From Solibacillus sp. FSL R7-0682 (lineage in GTDB: Bacteria > Bacillota > Bacilli > Bacillales_A > Planococcaceae), in assembly GCF_038005985.1 (NCBI RefSeq), contig NZ_JBBOUI010000001.1, forward strand, positions 639,501 through 703,500: a stretch of 64,000 nucleotides of DNA, written 5' to 3'. Within the stretch, counting starts at the first letter, position 1. Each line of letters opens with the position of its first letter. Shown one piece after another: positions 16,254 to 24,917 of this stretch. The notes under the pieces are model-generated. The model had not been told where the DNA came from. It ran no database searches and was given only the letters and a program-made list of their open reading frames with translations. A program made the translations under genes and the position numbers.

Positions 16254-17492
16254 GTGGAAATTTTTATCGGAAGACAGCCGATATTTAATATACGAGAAGA
16301 AGTTGTTGCATATGAGTTACTCTATAGAAACAGTGATGCAAACGTATTTCCGCAAATTGATTCAGATAAAGCGACGTTACATATATTAATTAACTCTTTT
16401 TTATCGATCGGGATTAATGAAGTAGCAAATGGCCATCCAGCCTTTGTTAATTTCACTGAAAATTTAGTAATGGGAGACTCATTGGATTTTTTAGATCCGA
16501 AAAAAGTCGTTGTAGAGCTACTAGAAAATATTCCGATTACTCTAGAGCTAATTGAACGGTTAAAAGAGTTGAAGGAGTATGGCTTTAAAATAGCATTAGA
16601 TGACTTCATTATGACTGATGACGTTACACTATATCCTGAACTATTTACATACATAGATTATATAAAAATTGACTTTATAGCTACATCGCCGATCGTACGG
16701 ATGGAAATAGAACAAAAAATAAAATCCCAATTTCCATCAATTAAATTATTAGCAGAAAAGGTAGAAACACGTGAAGAATTTGAGATAGCAAAGGAAAGCG
16801 GATATTCGTTATTCCAAGGATACTTTTTTGAACAACCAGAAATTATAAAATCAACGGATATTCCGCCAAATATCGTTCAGTACTTCCAAATTATCGCATT
16901 ACTTCGTGATGATGAGGCAAACATAGATATAATAGCAGAAAATATAGAGCGTGAAATCTCGTTAACATACAAGCTACTTCAGCTAATTAATAATTCAGCA
17001 AGACGAACAAAATCAAAGGTGCGGTCAATAAAGCAAGCTATATTGTTATTAGGATTGGAAGAGCTTCGGAAATGGATTTATCTTTTAGCAATGCGTGAAA
17101 CAGATATGCAGCATAATAATGATGTATTTAAAGAGCTCATGTATTTTACTTTATTCAGAGCGAAAGTATGTGAAAAAATTGCTCGTCTAAACTACCAAAC
17201 GAATTATTCAGAGTATTTTTTAGTTGGAATGTTTTCATTAATCGATTCCCTTTTAAAACGTCCATTGAATTTGATTCTTAGTCAATTGCCATTATCAGAA
17301 GATATTCTGGAAACGATTGGCGGTGTCAAAACAAATATGACGCCTTATTTACAATTTAGTATTGCGCTAAGTAAATTAGATTGGAAGCAATTAAAGCCGC
17401 TTGCTATACAGTTAAACGTTTCTGAAGAAGAGCTGTTGACCATTTATGAAGAAGTAAATGCGTGGGTTGAAGATGCACTTTTAGCAAAATAA
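16254..17492 (+). CDS. EAL-HDOD protein, YuxH-like, probably not an active phosphodiesterase
   Basis: 412 residues. An N-terminal EAL-like domain (about 1-200) is followed by an HDOD domain (about 205-400). The signature Glu-Ala-Leu is replaced by Glu-Leu-Leu (VVVELLENI), and although DDF and KIDF are present, several metal ligands of active c-di-GMP phosphodiesterases are missing or uncertain. It is therefore more likely a c-di-GMP binder or signalling scaffold, as proposed for YuxH-type proteins. Start GTG 16254 is preceded by TTGAGGAGA. Terminator at 17501. Confidence 0.85.
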   Translation: MEIFIGRQPIFNIREEVVAYELLYRNSDANVFPQIDSDKATLHILINSFLSIGINEVANGHPAFVNFTENLVMGDSLDFLDPKKVVVELLENIPITLELIERLKELKEYGFKIALDDFIMTDDVTLYPELFTYIDYIKIDFIATSPIVRMEIEQKIKSQFPSIKLLAEKVETREEFEIAKESGYSLFQGYFFEQPEIIKSTDIPPNIVQYFQIIALLRDDEANIDIIAENIEREISLTYKLLQLINNSARRTKSKVRSIKQAILLLGLEELRKWIYLLAMRETDMQHNNDVFKELMYFTLFRAKVCEKIARLNYQTNYSEYFLVGMFSLIDSLLKRPLNLILSQLPLSEDILETIGGVKTNMTPYLQFSIALSKLDWKQLKPLAIQLNVSEEELLTIYEEVNAWVEDALLAK

Positions 17493-17500
17493 AATCTATG

Positions 17501-17544
17501 AAAAGTTGTTTTGTAAGCAAAAGCTTGTAGAACAACTTTTTCTT
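17501..17544 (+). terminator. Terminator after the EAL-HDOD gene
   Basis: AAAAGTTGTT pairs with AACAACTTTT, followed by further T residues. Confidence 0.75.
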
Positions 17545-17630
17545 TTGCATCCTTCATCTTAATGAAGTTCTCATTTTAAAGCGTATTTGCTATAATTCAA
17601 TGGAATTTTCTAAAAAAAGCGAGGATGTTT

Positions 17631-18494
17631 ATGAAAGAATTAACGTATAGTTCGCGAAATCCAGTGCAACATGTCATTAAGGAATATTTGTTTGTTATTG
17701 CAGGTGCAGCCGTTATTGCACTTGGCTTCAATGTATTTTTATTCCCTAACCAAGTCGCTTCTGGTGGGGTTAGTGGTATTAGTACGATTTTAAATGGAAT
17801 GTTTGGTTGGAATGCCGGTCTTGTTCAATATGCATTTAATATTCCGTTGTTTATTGCAGGCGTTTTAATTTTAGGAAAGAAATTTGGCTTCAAATCGCTA
17901 GTAGGCACATTAGCATTACCATTTTTCGTTATAGTCACGGGGGATTGGGAAGCATGGACATTAAATCCACTTTTAGGTGCCATTTTTGGTGGCATTGTAG
18001 TTGGACTAGGGATTGGGCTAGTATTTAAAGGAAATGCTTCAACAGGCGGAACTGATTTATTAGCACAAATTATTACGAAATATACAGGCTTAACATTAGG
18101 GACAAGTGTGCTATTAATAGATGGCATTATAGCTATTAGCGCGGCGATCGTATTCGATTTAGAAAAGGGTCTTTATGCATTAATTGGTTTATATGTAACA
18201 ACGAAAACAATCGATATTGTTCAGCTTGGCTTTAGTCAGTCAAAAATGGTTTACATTATTACGAAAAATGAAAGCGAAGTACGAGATGCTATTTATCGAG
18301 AAATTGATCGGGGCGTTACAAAATTACCAGCAATCGGTGGTTATACAGGTGAAGAGCGTCCTGTATTAATGGTGGTAGTATATCAAACAGAGTTCACAAA
18401 GCTGAAACAAGTATTGAAAACCGTTGACCCACAAGCATTTGTAATTGTTTCAGATGCTTATGAGGTGTTGGGGGAAGGTTTCAAACGTTCATAA
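17631..18494 (+). CDS. YitT family membrane protein (YvjA-like)
   Basis: 287 residues. Five to six membrane helices lie in the N-terminal 180 residues (VIAGAAVIALGFNVFLFPNQ marks the first), followed by a cytosolic DUF2179 domain (about 200-285). ATG 17631 fits GCGAGG six bases upstream better than ATG 17625. TATAAT lies at 17591. In B. subtilis a YitT paralogue (YvjA) also precedes cccB, so the order is conserved. The transported substrate is not established. Confidence 0.88.
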   Translation: MKELTYSSRNPVQHVIKEYLFVIAGAAVIALGFNVFLFPNQVASGGVSGISTILNGMFGWNAGLVQYAFNIPLFIAGVLILGKKFGFKSLVGTLALPFFVIVTGDWEAWTLNPLLGAIFGGIVVGLGIGLVFKGNASTGGTDLLAQIITKYTGLTLGTSVLLIDGIIAISAAIVFDLEKGLYALIGLYVTTKTIDIVQLGFSQSKMVYIITKNESEVRDAIYREIDRGVTKLPAIGGYTGEERPVLMVVVYQTEFTKLKQVLKTVDPQAFVIVSDAYEVLGEGFKRS

Positions 18495-18545
18495 ATTTGC
18501 TATAATAGGTAACGTATTAAATATTCATTTTTGGAGGGGTTCAGA

Positions 18546-18872
18546 ATGAAGAAAAGTATTTTAACAGTAGTTTTCGGTTCTGCATTATTTTTAGCAGCTT
18601 GTGGAGGCGGAGGAGATGATTCAAGTTCATCTTCAAATGGCGAAACGTCAGCACCAAATGGCGAAAAGCTTGTCCAACAATCATGTGCTACTTGCCACGG
18701 CGGTAAATTACAAGGTGCAAGCGCTCCAGCATTAGATAAAATTGGCGCGAAATACTCAGAAGAAGAAATTTTAGACATTATTTTAAACGGTACTGATAAA
18801 GGTATGCCAGGTGGCTTACTTAAAGGGGCAGATGCTGAAGCAGCAGCTGCTTACTTAGCTGGTTTAAAATAA
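18546..18872 (+). CDS. cccB: Cytochrome c-551, membrane-anchored lipoprotein
   Basis: 108 residues. A lipoprotein signal ends in LFLAAC with the lipidated Cys at residue 19, followed by a Ser/Gly linker. The c-type heme site is CATCH at residues 47-51 and the distal Met is in KGMPGG (M87). This is the small CccB type, anchored to the outer face of the membrane and carrying electrons in the respiratory chain. The GGAGGGG ribosome site sets ATG 18546 as start. TATAAT at 18501 suggests its own promoter. A terminator follows at 18887. Confidence 0.93.
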   Translation: MKKSILTVVFGSALFLAACGGGGDDSSSSSNGETSAPNGEKLVQQSCATCHGGKLQGASAPALDKIGAKYSEEEILDIILNGTDKGMPGGLLKGADAEAAAAYLAGLK

Positions 18873-18886
18873 TCATTTATGTGAAA

Positions 18887-18921
18887 GCGGTAAAGTACAT
18901 TGCGTACTTTGCCGCATTTTT
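18887..18921 (+). terminator. Terminator after cccB
   Basis: A 12-bp stem GCGGTAAAGTAC / GTACTTTGCCGC (one G-T pair), loop ATTGC, then T5. Confidence 0.87.
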
Positions 18922-19069
18922 AAATTGTTTACAAATCATCGAAGGCTGGATAGACGCTTTAGCGTTTTTTTTCTTTATTAGAAAATTTTGAGTTGCTTTT
19001 CTATAGGAATTACACTAGACATGATAAAATACAAACTAGATGCAATGACGATAGGAGCGGTACAAATCT

Positions 19070-20008
19070 ATGATTCAAGTAATTACAAAAGATGTAATGG
19101 AAAAATTTAATTTGCAGCTAATTAGTGGGGAAGAAGGCATCGGTCGTTACATAACAACAAGTGATATTTCTCGTCCAGGTTTAGAAATGGCAGGTTATTT
19201 CACACATTACCCTGCAAATCGTGTACAACTTCTTGGGAAAACCGAGCTTTCCTTTTTTGAAATGCTTCCACCAGGAGACAAAAAATTGCGAATGAAGCAG
19301 CTTTGCTCGGAGGAAACACCTGTAATAATTATTTCTCGAGATATGGAAGTCCCACAGGAATTGATTGACGCATCAAATGAAAATCATGTACCAGTGTTAA
19401 TTACGCCGTTAACAACTACTCGATTTTCAAGTCGTCTCACAAACTTTTTAGAAAGTAAGCTAGCCCCAACAACCGCGATGCATGGTGTCTTAGTAGATGT
19501 GTACGGTATTGGTGTTCTAATTATGGGGAAAAGCGGTGTCGGAAAAAGTGAGACTGCACTAGAGCTTGTGAAAAAAGGTCACCGCTTAGTAGCTGATGAT
19601 AGTGTTGAAATCCGTCAAGAGGCTGAAAATATGTTAGTCGGGAGCCCACCGCCATTACTTGAGCATTTACTTGAAATTCGGGGTATCGGTATAATTGATA
19701 TTATGACATTATTTGGTGCCAGTGCGGTTCGCCCGTATAAGCGAATAACGTTAATCGTTGAATTAGAAAATTGGGATCCAGATAAGTTTTACGATCGTCT
19801 AGGATTAGATGAGGAAAAAATGAAAATCATTGACACGGAAGTTACAAAGCTGACGATTCCAGTTCAGCCGGGACGGAACGTATCTGTAATTATTGAAGTA
19901 GCTGCAATGAACTATCGTCTCAAAAAAATGGGAGTGAACGCTGCAGAGGAATTCGCCCGTCGTTTAGACGATATGCTCGTTCCGAATGATGATTTAGATG
20001 ATTATTAA
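19070..20008 (+). CDS. hprK: HPr(Ser46) kinase/phosphorylase
   Basis: 312 residues. It phosphorylates and dephosphorylates Ser46 of HPr and Crh and is the sensor of carbon catabolite repression in Bacillota. The Walker A motif is GKSGVGKS (153-160), with conserved H138 upstream and the signature [16 protein letters not shown] near residues 205-220. First gene of an hprK-lgt-ppaX group with 27- and 59-base gaps, as in B. subtilis. Its substrate Crh is encoded at 35326. Confidence 0.97.
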   Translation: MIQVITKDVMEKFNLQLISGEEGIGRYITTSDISRPGLEMAGYFTHYPANRVQLLGKTELSFFEMLPPGDKKLRMKQLCSEETPVIIISRDMEVPQELIDASNENHVPVLITPLTTTRFSSRLTNFLESKLAPTTAMHGVLVDVYGIGVLIMGKSGVGKSETALELVKKGHRLVADDSVEIRQEAENMLVGSPPPLLEHLLEIRGIGIIDIMTLFGASAVRPYKRITLIVELENWDPDKFYDRLGLDEEKMKIIDTEVTKLTIPVQPGRNVSVIIEVAAMNYRLKKMGVNAAEEFARRLDDMLVPNDDLDDY

Positions 20009-20035
20009 TGTTAGAAATGTTGGAAGGAGAATTGT

Positions 20036-20908
20036 ATGACAGCAAATTTATTAGCCATAAACCCGGTAGCCTTTCATTTAGGACCTCTTCCGGTAAACTG
20101 GTACGGAATAATTATTGGCGTAGGGATAGTTGTTGCTTATATTTTAGCCCAAAAAGAGTCTGTTCGTCGCGGACTTGATGAAGAATTTATTGCAGATTTA
20201 TTAATTTGGGCAGTACCAATTTCTATCTTATCTGCTCGTGTCTATTATGTAGCGATGAAATGGGATTATTACAGTGTAAACCCTGGTCGTATTATTGAAA
20301 TTTGGAATGGTGGAATCGCCATTCATGGAGCTTTAATTGGAGCCTTTATTACAGCATATATTTTCACAAGAAAGCGTAAAGTAAGCTTCTTGCGTTTAGC
20401 AGATATAGCGGCACCTAGTATTTTAATTGGGCAAATTGTTGGCCGATGGGGTAATTTTATCAACCAGGAGGCTTATGGTGGTCCAGTATCTCGTGATTTT
20501 TTAGAAAGCTTATTTTTACCAAATTGGCTTATTGAACAAATGTATATTAAAGAAGATGGTACATATGTACACCCGACCTTTTTATATGAATCGCTTTGGA
20601 ACTTAGTCGGCTTTATCATTTTATTATTCGCACGTAAATGGAACTGGCGTCGAGGCGAAATGTTCTTCTTCTATTTAATTTGGTACTCATTTGGTCGTTT
20701 CTTTATCGAAGGAATGCGTACTGATAGCCTATACTTAGTCGGCGATTTACGCTCCGCTCAAGTCGTTTCAATTATTGGTATTGCGGTAGGCGTAATTGCT
20801 ATTATTTATCGCCGCATGAACGTGAAGCCTGTTGTACATTATTTAGATATAGAAAAAGGGGATACGGCTTCTAAAAAACAAAAACCTCAATCAAAGAAAA
20901 AGAAATAA
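20036..20908 (+). CDS. lgt: Prolipoprotein diacylglyceryl transferase
   Basis: 290 residues with seven membrane helices. Lgt moves diacylglycerol from phosphatidylglycerol to the lipobox Cys, the first step of lipoprotein maturation. The signature [14 protein letters not shown] lies near residue 140, and the essential His is in [11 protein letters not shown] near 100. A Lys-rich cytosolic tail ends the protein. At least three lipoproteins in this window (18546, 37452, 39904) would be its substrates. A hairpin with a short T run follows before ppaX. Confidence 0.96.
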   Translation: MTANLLAINPVAFHLGPLPVNWYGIIIGVGIVVAYILAQKESVRRGLDEEFIADLLIWAVPISILSARVYYVAMKWDYYSVNPGRIIEIWNGGIAIHGALIGAFITAYIFTRKRKVSFLRLADIAAPSILIGQIVGRWGNFINQEAYGGPVSRDFLESLFLPNWLIEQMYIKEDGTYVHPTFLYESLWNLVGFIILLFARKWNWRRGEMFFFYLIWYSFGRFFIEGMRTDSLYLVGDLRSAQVVSIIGIAVGVIAIIYRRMNVKPVVHYLDIEKGDTASKKQKPQSKKKK

Positions 20909-20917
20909 TGATAGGAT

Positions 20918-20949
20918 AGACCGTTTGCTATTGTTGCGAGCGGTCTTTT
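20918..20949 (+). terminator. Hairpin between lgt and ppaX (partial terminator)
   Basis: An 11-bp stem, AGACCGTTTGC with GCGAGCGGTCT including two G-T pairs, then TTTT. It may reduce expression of ppaX relative to hprK-lgt. Confidence 0.6.
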
Positions 20950-20967
20950 AAAAAGGAAGAGACATCG

Positions 20968-21609
20968 ATGAAAACGAAAGCACTATTATTTGATTTTGAT
21001 GGAACATTACTCGATACAAATGATTTAATTGTACAAACATTTATGCATATATTTGACGAAAGGTTTCCGGGCAAATATACGGTACAAGATTGCTTACAAT
21101 TTATCGGACCATCATTGCAGCAGACCTTTGACGAATTAACACCAGGCGAAACAGAACAAATGATTTACAAATATAAAGAATGGAACGCCACAAATCATGA
21201 TGCCCTCGTAAAGGGATATGATGCTGTACTTGAAACACTGGAGCAGCTGCATGCATTAGGTTTGAAGATGGCCATCGTTTCAACCAAAAGCAGCGAAGGG
21301 TTGGAACGTGGGATGAAAATTCTTGGTGCGGGTCACTTATTTGAAGCAATTATAGGACTTGATGAAGTAACGCATGTTAAACCGCATCCTGAGCCAGTGT
21401 TATTAGCTCTGGAGAAGTTAGGTGTTAGCAAAGAAGAAGCAATAATGATTGGCGACAATTCACATGATATTGAAGGTGGAAAAAACGCAGGAGTCCGAAC
21501 AGCAGGTGTTGCATGGTCAGCAAAAGGCGCGAGCTATTTACAACAATTTAAACCAGATTATATGCTAGAACATATGAATGATTTAATTGAAATTGTGAAA
21601 GGGGAGTAA
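20968..21609 (+). CDS. ppaX: Pyrophosphatase PpaX (HAD superfamily)
   Basis: 213 residues, HAD hydrolase. Motif I is FDFDGTLLDTN at the N-terminus, motif II IVSTKS, the Lys in VKPHPEP and motif IV IGDNSHDIEGG. In Bacillus PpaX hydrolyses pyrophosphate released when HprK dephosphorylates P-Ser-HPr, and the linkage to hprK supports this over a generic phosphoglycolate phosphatase. The ATG has AAAGGAAGAG upstream. The next gene starts two bases after the stop. Confidence 0.93.
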   Translation: MKTKALLFDFDGTLLDTNDLIVQTFMHIFDERFPGKYTVQDCLQFIGPSLQQTFDELTPGETEQMIYKYKEWNATNHDALVKGYDAVLETLEQLHALGLKMAIVSTKSSEGLERGMKILGAGHLFEAIIGLDEVTHVKPHPEPVLLALEKLGVSKEEAIMIGDNSHDIEGGKNAGVRTAGVAWSAKGASYLQQFKPDYMLEHMNDLIEIVKGE

Positions 21610-21611
21610 AA

Positions 21612-22145
21612 ATGAGACGAACAGAGCGTTATCGTGTTCATGGTGCCAATTCATTGTGGAATATATATAAAACAGTATCATTTTGGAAAGTAATGAAATG
21701 CTTTATCTTCATTCAAATTGGTCGAATTACACCATCTTTATCCGTGAAAAACTGGATTTACCGCACGTTCTTAAAAATGAAAATCGGCAAACAAACGTCT
21801 CTTGCATTAATGGTCATGCCCGATACAATGTTTCCTGAAAGAATTTCGGTAGGAGATAATTCAGTAATTGGATTCAATACAACAATTTTGGCACACGAAT
21901 ATTTGATTGACGAATATCGATTAGGCAATGTCGAAATTGGCAGCCAAGTAATGGTCGGCGCGAACTCTACCATTTTGCCAGGTGTGAAAATTGGAGACGG
22001 CGCAATCATTTCCGCCGCTACCCTCGTTCATAAAGACGTCCCAGCAGGCTGTATGGCCGGAGGAAACCCAATGCAAATCATCTTTACAGCAGAACAAATG
22101 GCAGAACGAAAAAAGAATGATCACCCGGTGTGGCATAATGAATAA
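21612..22145 (+). CDS. yvoF: Left-handed beta-helix acyltransferase (YvoF-like)
   Basis: 177 residues. Hexapeptide-repeat acyltransferase: GNVEIGSQVMVGANSTILPG and VKIGDGAIISAATLVHKDVP show the repeating I-G-x-x pattern of the beta-helix, and the His in TILAHEYLI is the likely catalytic base. It ends with GGNPMQ, a common cap of this family. Tightly coupled to ppaX (two-base gap; GAAAGGGGAG overlaps the ppaX end), as in B. subtilis hprK-lgt-ppaX-yvoF. The acceptor is unknown. Confidence 0.88.
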   Translation: MRRTERYRVHGANSLWNIYKTVSFWKVMKCFIFIQIGRITPSLSVKNWIYRTFLKMKIGKQTSLALMVMPDTMFPERISVGDNSVIGFNTTILAHEYLIDEYRLGNVEIGSQVMVGANSTILPGVKIGDGAIISAATLVHKDVPAGCMAGGNPMQIIFTAEQMAERKKNDHPVWHNE

Positions 22146-22308
22146 TAATGTGGGCTTATTTGGAGAAGAAAATGAAAGTAAAAAACGTTATTTTTGTTTG
22201 TGGTAGTAGAAAATATATCATGCAAATGAAGAAACATTGTTACGGAGAGCGAAGAACAGAGCAAGAATAATAATTAGTGTAGGATAACGAAGATATCGTG
22301 GGCGAAGA

Positions 22309-22339
22309 AACATCATCTTATCGTGAGATGGTGTTTTTT
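22309..22339 (+). terminator. Terminator closing the hprK-yvoF transcript
   Basis: AACATCATCT pairs with AGATGGTGTT (one T-G pair) followed by T-rich sequence. It lies 164 bases after yvoF with no gene between. Confidence 0.7.
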
Positions 22340-22404
22340 GTTTGAGCATTTTTAACTCGGGGTTGACTGGTTGAAATAAGAACAGGGGGATGGGAAGGGA
22401 TTTG

Positions 22405-22790
22405 ATGGACACAATGAAATTGTAGTGCGAGAAAAGGTGACGAGATATTAATGGACATAAATATGTGGATATAAGACAAAGTTTAGTTGAAAAGAGACAA
22501 AAATAGTGCGAGAAAAGAAAGCGGGGATAATGGACAAAAGTATCGGAGAAAAGGACAAAATATAAAAGATAGTAGATCAAACTTGAAAAATAAAGGACAT
22601 TTTTTGTGCTAAATTTGAGTGGAAATTTTTTAATAGACAAAAGTGAAAAGAATAAGGACATAATGATATTTAAAAAGGACAATATGGGCCTATTATTATC
22701 TAAAATTCAAGGGTAAATGGACAAAATCGTTGAATTAAAGGACAAAACAACTTTTAAAAGACAGAATTCAAATTAAATTGAACAAAATCA
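22405..22790. repeat. Degenerate array of GGACAAAA motifs with 21-bp periodicity
   Basis: The motif R-GAC-A(A/T)A recurs on the + strand with its GAC-type core starting at 22407, 22453, 22474, 22495, 22532, 22553, 22595, 22635, 22656, 22677, 22719, 22740, 22759 and 22780. Eight of the 13 steps are exactly 21 or 42. Two copies of GTGCGAGAAAAG (22425, 22506) alternate with it. A 154-codon minus-strand reading frame crosses the array but is very Phe/Leu/Ser-biased, lacks a convincing ribosome site, and is probably a by-product of the repeats. Confidence 0.7.
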
Positions 22791-22973
22791 TCATAATAAA
22801 GCCCAATCCTCACCATAGCAAAATATTAACAATAATACCCTAATTCAAACAAAACTCGAGAAACGCCTCTAAAATGACTGATGTATAATATAATTAATCA
22901 GAAAATTTAATATAATCAACATTTTGTTCCGCACGAATTTACCTGTATCGAACGCAATCTACAAATACAAAAA
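22791..22973. other. AT-rich gene-free stretch before the his control region
   Basis: No ORF, hairpin or repeat stands out here. It separates the 21-bp periodic array from the his promoter region. Confidence 0.6.
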
Positions 22974-23066
22974 TTACTGCTACAAATGAATACGTTGACT
23001 ATTTTCATTTGTAGCAGTAAAATACTTTCATACACTAGTAATTTAGCACTCTAGTCAACTAAAGTG
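22974..23066 (+). promoter_or_regulatory. his operon promoter with nested inverted repeats
   Basis: TTGACT (22995-23000), 17 bases, TAAAAT (23018-23023). A perfect 17-bp inverted repeat has its left arm before the -35 box (22974-22990) and its right arm in the spacer ending at the -10 box (23004-23020). About 25 bases after the -10 box lies the near-palindrome ACTCTAGTCAACTAAAGT (23048-23065), with another ACTAGT at 23034. The latter resembles operators of TrpR-fold repressors (ACTAG..CTAGT); Bacillales have a TrpR-family his regulator (YerC/HisR), so control by it is plausible. No T-box sequence was found. Confidence 0.5.
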
Positions 23067-23115
23067 TAAACAGAACCGGATTTTTTCAAGATTAAAAAGT
23101 TTAGGATGTGTCAAA

Positions 23116-24276
23116 ATGTCATCGATAAAAATGTTCGAAAAACCTCTTGGGATGCGCGATACATTTCCCGAGATTTACGAAAAACTTGAATATATTCGTT
23201 CAACTGGTCGGAGTTTGTTGCGAGATCGTGGATACGAATTCATTAAGACTCCCTCTGTAGAATATTACGATACAGTCGGAAAAGCATCGGCTATTTCAGA
23301 TGCAAGGCTTTTCAAATTAGTGGATAGTCAAGGCAATACGCTTGTACTTCGACCAGATATGACGACACCAATTGCCCGTGTCGCAACATCGAAGCTATTA
23401 AAGGAAAAAATTCCACAACGATTGGCTTACTTTGCAAACGTCTTTCGTGCACAACAACAAGAAGGCGGGCGACCAGCTGAGTTTGATCAAATGGGCATTG
23501 AGTTAATTGGTGATAAATCGGTTTATGCGGATGCAGAAGTCATCATGACTGCCATTGATTTAGTAAAGGCATATCAAATTACTGATTTTAAAGTAACGAT
23601 TGGCCATGCAGGGGTACTAAGTTGCATTTTAAAAGATTACACAGAAAGCAAAGACCAAGCCTCAAATTTAAACGAGCTACTTGTGCAACGTAATTACGTT
23701 GGCTTTGAAGAAGCTGTATTAGCTTTTGACTTGCCAAAAACAAAATCGGATGCACTTTTAGCCTATATCGAAGAAGCGATTAGTCTTTCTTCTATAGAAG
23801 CTATTGAAAAATATGTCCGTAAAAATGATGCACTGGAATATATGCGCAGCCTTTCTCGTATTTTAGAAGCGGCAGGCTATGAAAAGTACATAGCGTTTGA
23901 TTTTACATTATCAAGCCATATGAGCTATTACACGGGGATGCTGTTTGAAGTATTTGCATTAGGTAGTGGCTTCCCATTAGGAAACGGTGGTCGTTACGAC
24001 GGATTGTTAGCACACTTCGGTTCAACTGTAGGTGCGACAGGCTTTGGCTTACGTATCGATCGCGTACTTGAAGCAATGTCAAAAATCGAAGTAGAAATTG
24101 ACCAAGTGCTTATCTTATTCGCGCAGGATCGTTTTACAGAAGCACTTGGCCAAGCTCAATTTTTACGTGAACAAGGAAAGCAAGTGACATTCCAATCGTA
24201 TGAAGGTACTCCAGATGTTGAAGCGTTAAAAGCACACTATCAAGTAGTAAATGAATTTCAAAGTAGGGAGGCGTAA
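23116..24276 (+). CDS. hisZ: ATP phosphoribosyltransferase regulatory subunit HisZ
   Basis: 386 residues. A histidyl-tRNA-synthetase-like paralogue without tRNA-charging function that assembles with short HisG to give an active, histidine-inhibited enzyme. Class II synthetase motifs remain: LVLRPDMTTPIARV (motif 2 region) and YYTGMLFEVF / GGRYDGLL near residues 275-300, while the anticodon-binding domain is abbreviated. First gene of the his operon, three bases before hisG. A weak ribosome site AGGATGTG precedes ATG 23116. Confidence 0.94.
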   Translation: MSSIKMFEKPLGMRDTFPEIYEKLEYIRSTGRSLLRDRGYEFIKTPSVEYYDTVGKASAISDARLFKLVDSQGNTLVLRPDMTTPIARVATSKLLKEKIPQRLAYFANVFRAQQQEGGRPAEFDQMGIELIGDKSVYADAEVIMTAIDLVKAYQITDFKVTIGHAGVLSCILKDYTESKDQASNLNELLVQRNYVGFEEAVLAFDLPKTKSDALLAYIEEAISLSSIEAIEKYVRKNDALEYMRSLSRILEAAGYEKYIAFDFTLSSHMSYYTGMLFEVFALGSGFPLGNGGRYDGLLAHFGSTVGATGFGLRIDRVLEAMSKIEVEIDQVLILFAQDRFTEALGQAQFLREQGKQVTFQSYEGTPDVEALKAHYQVVNEFQSREA

Positions 24277-24279
24277 GCA

Positions 24280-24903
24280 ATGAAAGACTTAACAATTGCG
24301 ATGCCAAAGGGACGAATTTTTGAAGAAGCCTATGAAATGTTAATCGAAGCAGGCTTCAACCTCCCTGAAGAAGTAGAAATGTCGCGTAAACTAATGATTG
24401 AAATTCCGGATGAAAAAATTCGATTTATACTAGCGAAACCAATGGATGTGCCAGTATATGTAGAGCATGGCGTAGCGGATATCGGTATTGCTGGAAAAGA
24501 TGTTCTACTTGAGCAACATCGAACTGTTCATGAGTTACTCGACTTAAAAATTAGTGATTGCTATATCGCTTCAGCTGGCTTACCGAATACAACATTAAAT
24601 GAAATCGCACCGCGTATTGCAACAAAATATCCGAATATTGCGATGAAATACTATAAAGGCATCGGAGAACAAGTAGAAATTATTGAATTAAATGGCTCTA
24701 TTGAACTTGCACCAATGATTGGTTTAGCAGACCGCATTGTCGACATTGTTTCTACGGGTCGTACATTAAAGGAAAATGGCTTAGTAGAATATGAACGCAT
24801 TGCTGAAGTGTCATCACGCTTAATTGCCAATCCGGTAAGCTATCGTATGAAGAGTGAACGAATTCAAGATTTAGTAACACGTCTAAAAAAATGTGTGAAA
24901 TAG
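24280..24903 (+). CDS. hisG: ATP phosphoribosyltransferase, short form
   Basis: 207 residues. Catalyses the first step of histidine synthesis: ATP + PRPP to phosphoribosyl-ATP. It lacks the C-terminal ACT-like regulatory domain of long HisG, so it depends on HisZ encoded just before it. The N-terminal [10 protein letters not shown] and the PRPP site around [16 protein letters not shown] (about 150-165) are intact. AGTAGGGAGGCG precedes ATG 24280. Confidence 0.96.
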   Translation: MKDLTIAMPKGRIFEEAYEMLIEAGFNLPEEVEMSRKLMIEIPDEKIRFILAKPMDVPVYVEHGVADIGIAGKDVLLEQHRTVHELLDLKISDCYIASAGLPNTTLNEIAPRIATKYPNIAMKYYKGIGEQVEIIELNGSIELAPMIGLADRIVDIVSTGRTLKENGLVEYERIAEVSSRLIANPVSYRMKSERIQDLVTRLKKCVK

Positions 24904-24917
24904 AGAGAAGGGTCCAT

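Noticed and set aside
18954-18972. Second terminator after cccB (ACGC-TTTA-GCGT followed by T8)
   Set aside because: Only a 4-bp stem; the strong terminator at 18887-18921 already explains transcript ending.
22218-22682. 154-codon minus-strand reading frame
   Set aside because: It spans the 21-bp repeats and a terminator, is strongly biased to Phe, Leu, Ser and Tyr, and has no ribosome site; most likely produced by repeats poor in stop codons on that strand.
22974-23020. CRISPR-like or T-box interpretation of the inverted repeat before hisZ
   Set aside because: Single inverted repeat with no spacer series, and no T-box GGTGGNACCGCG-type sequence; it overlaps a good promoter, so an operator is more likely.
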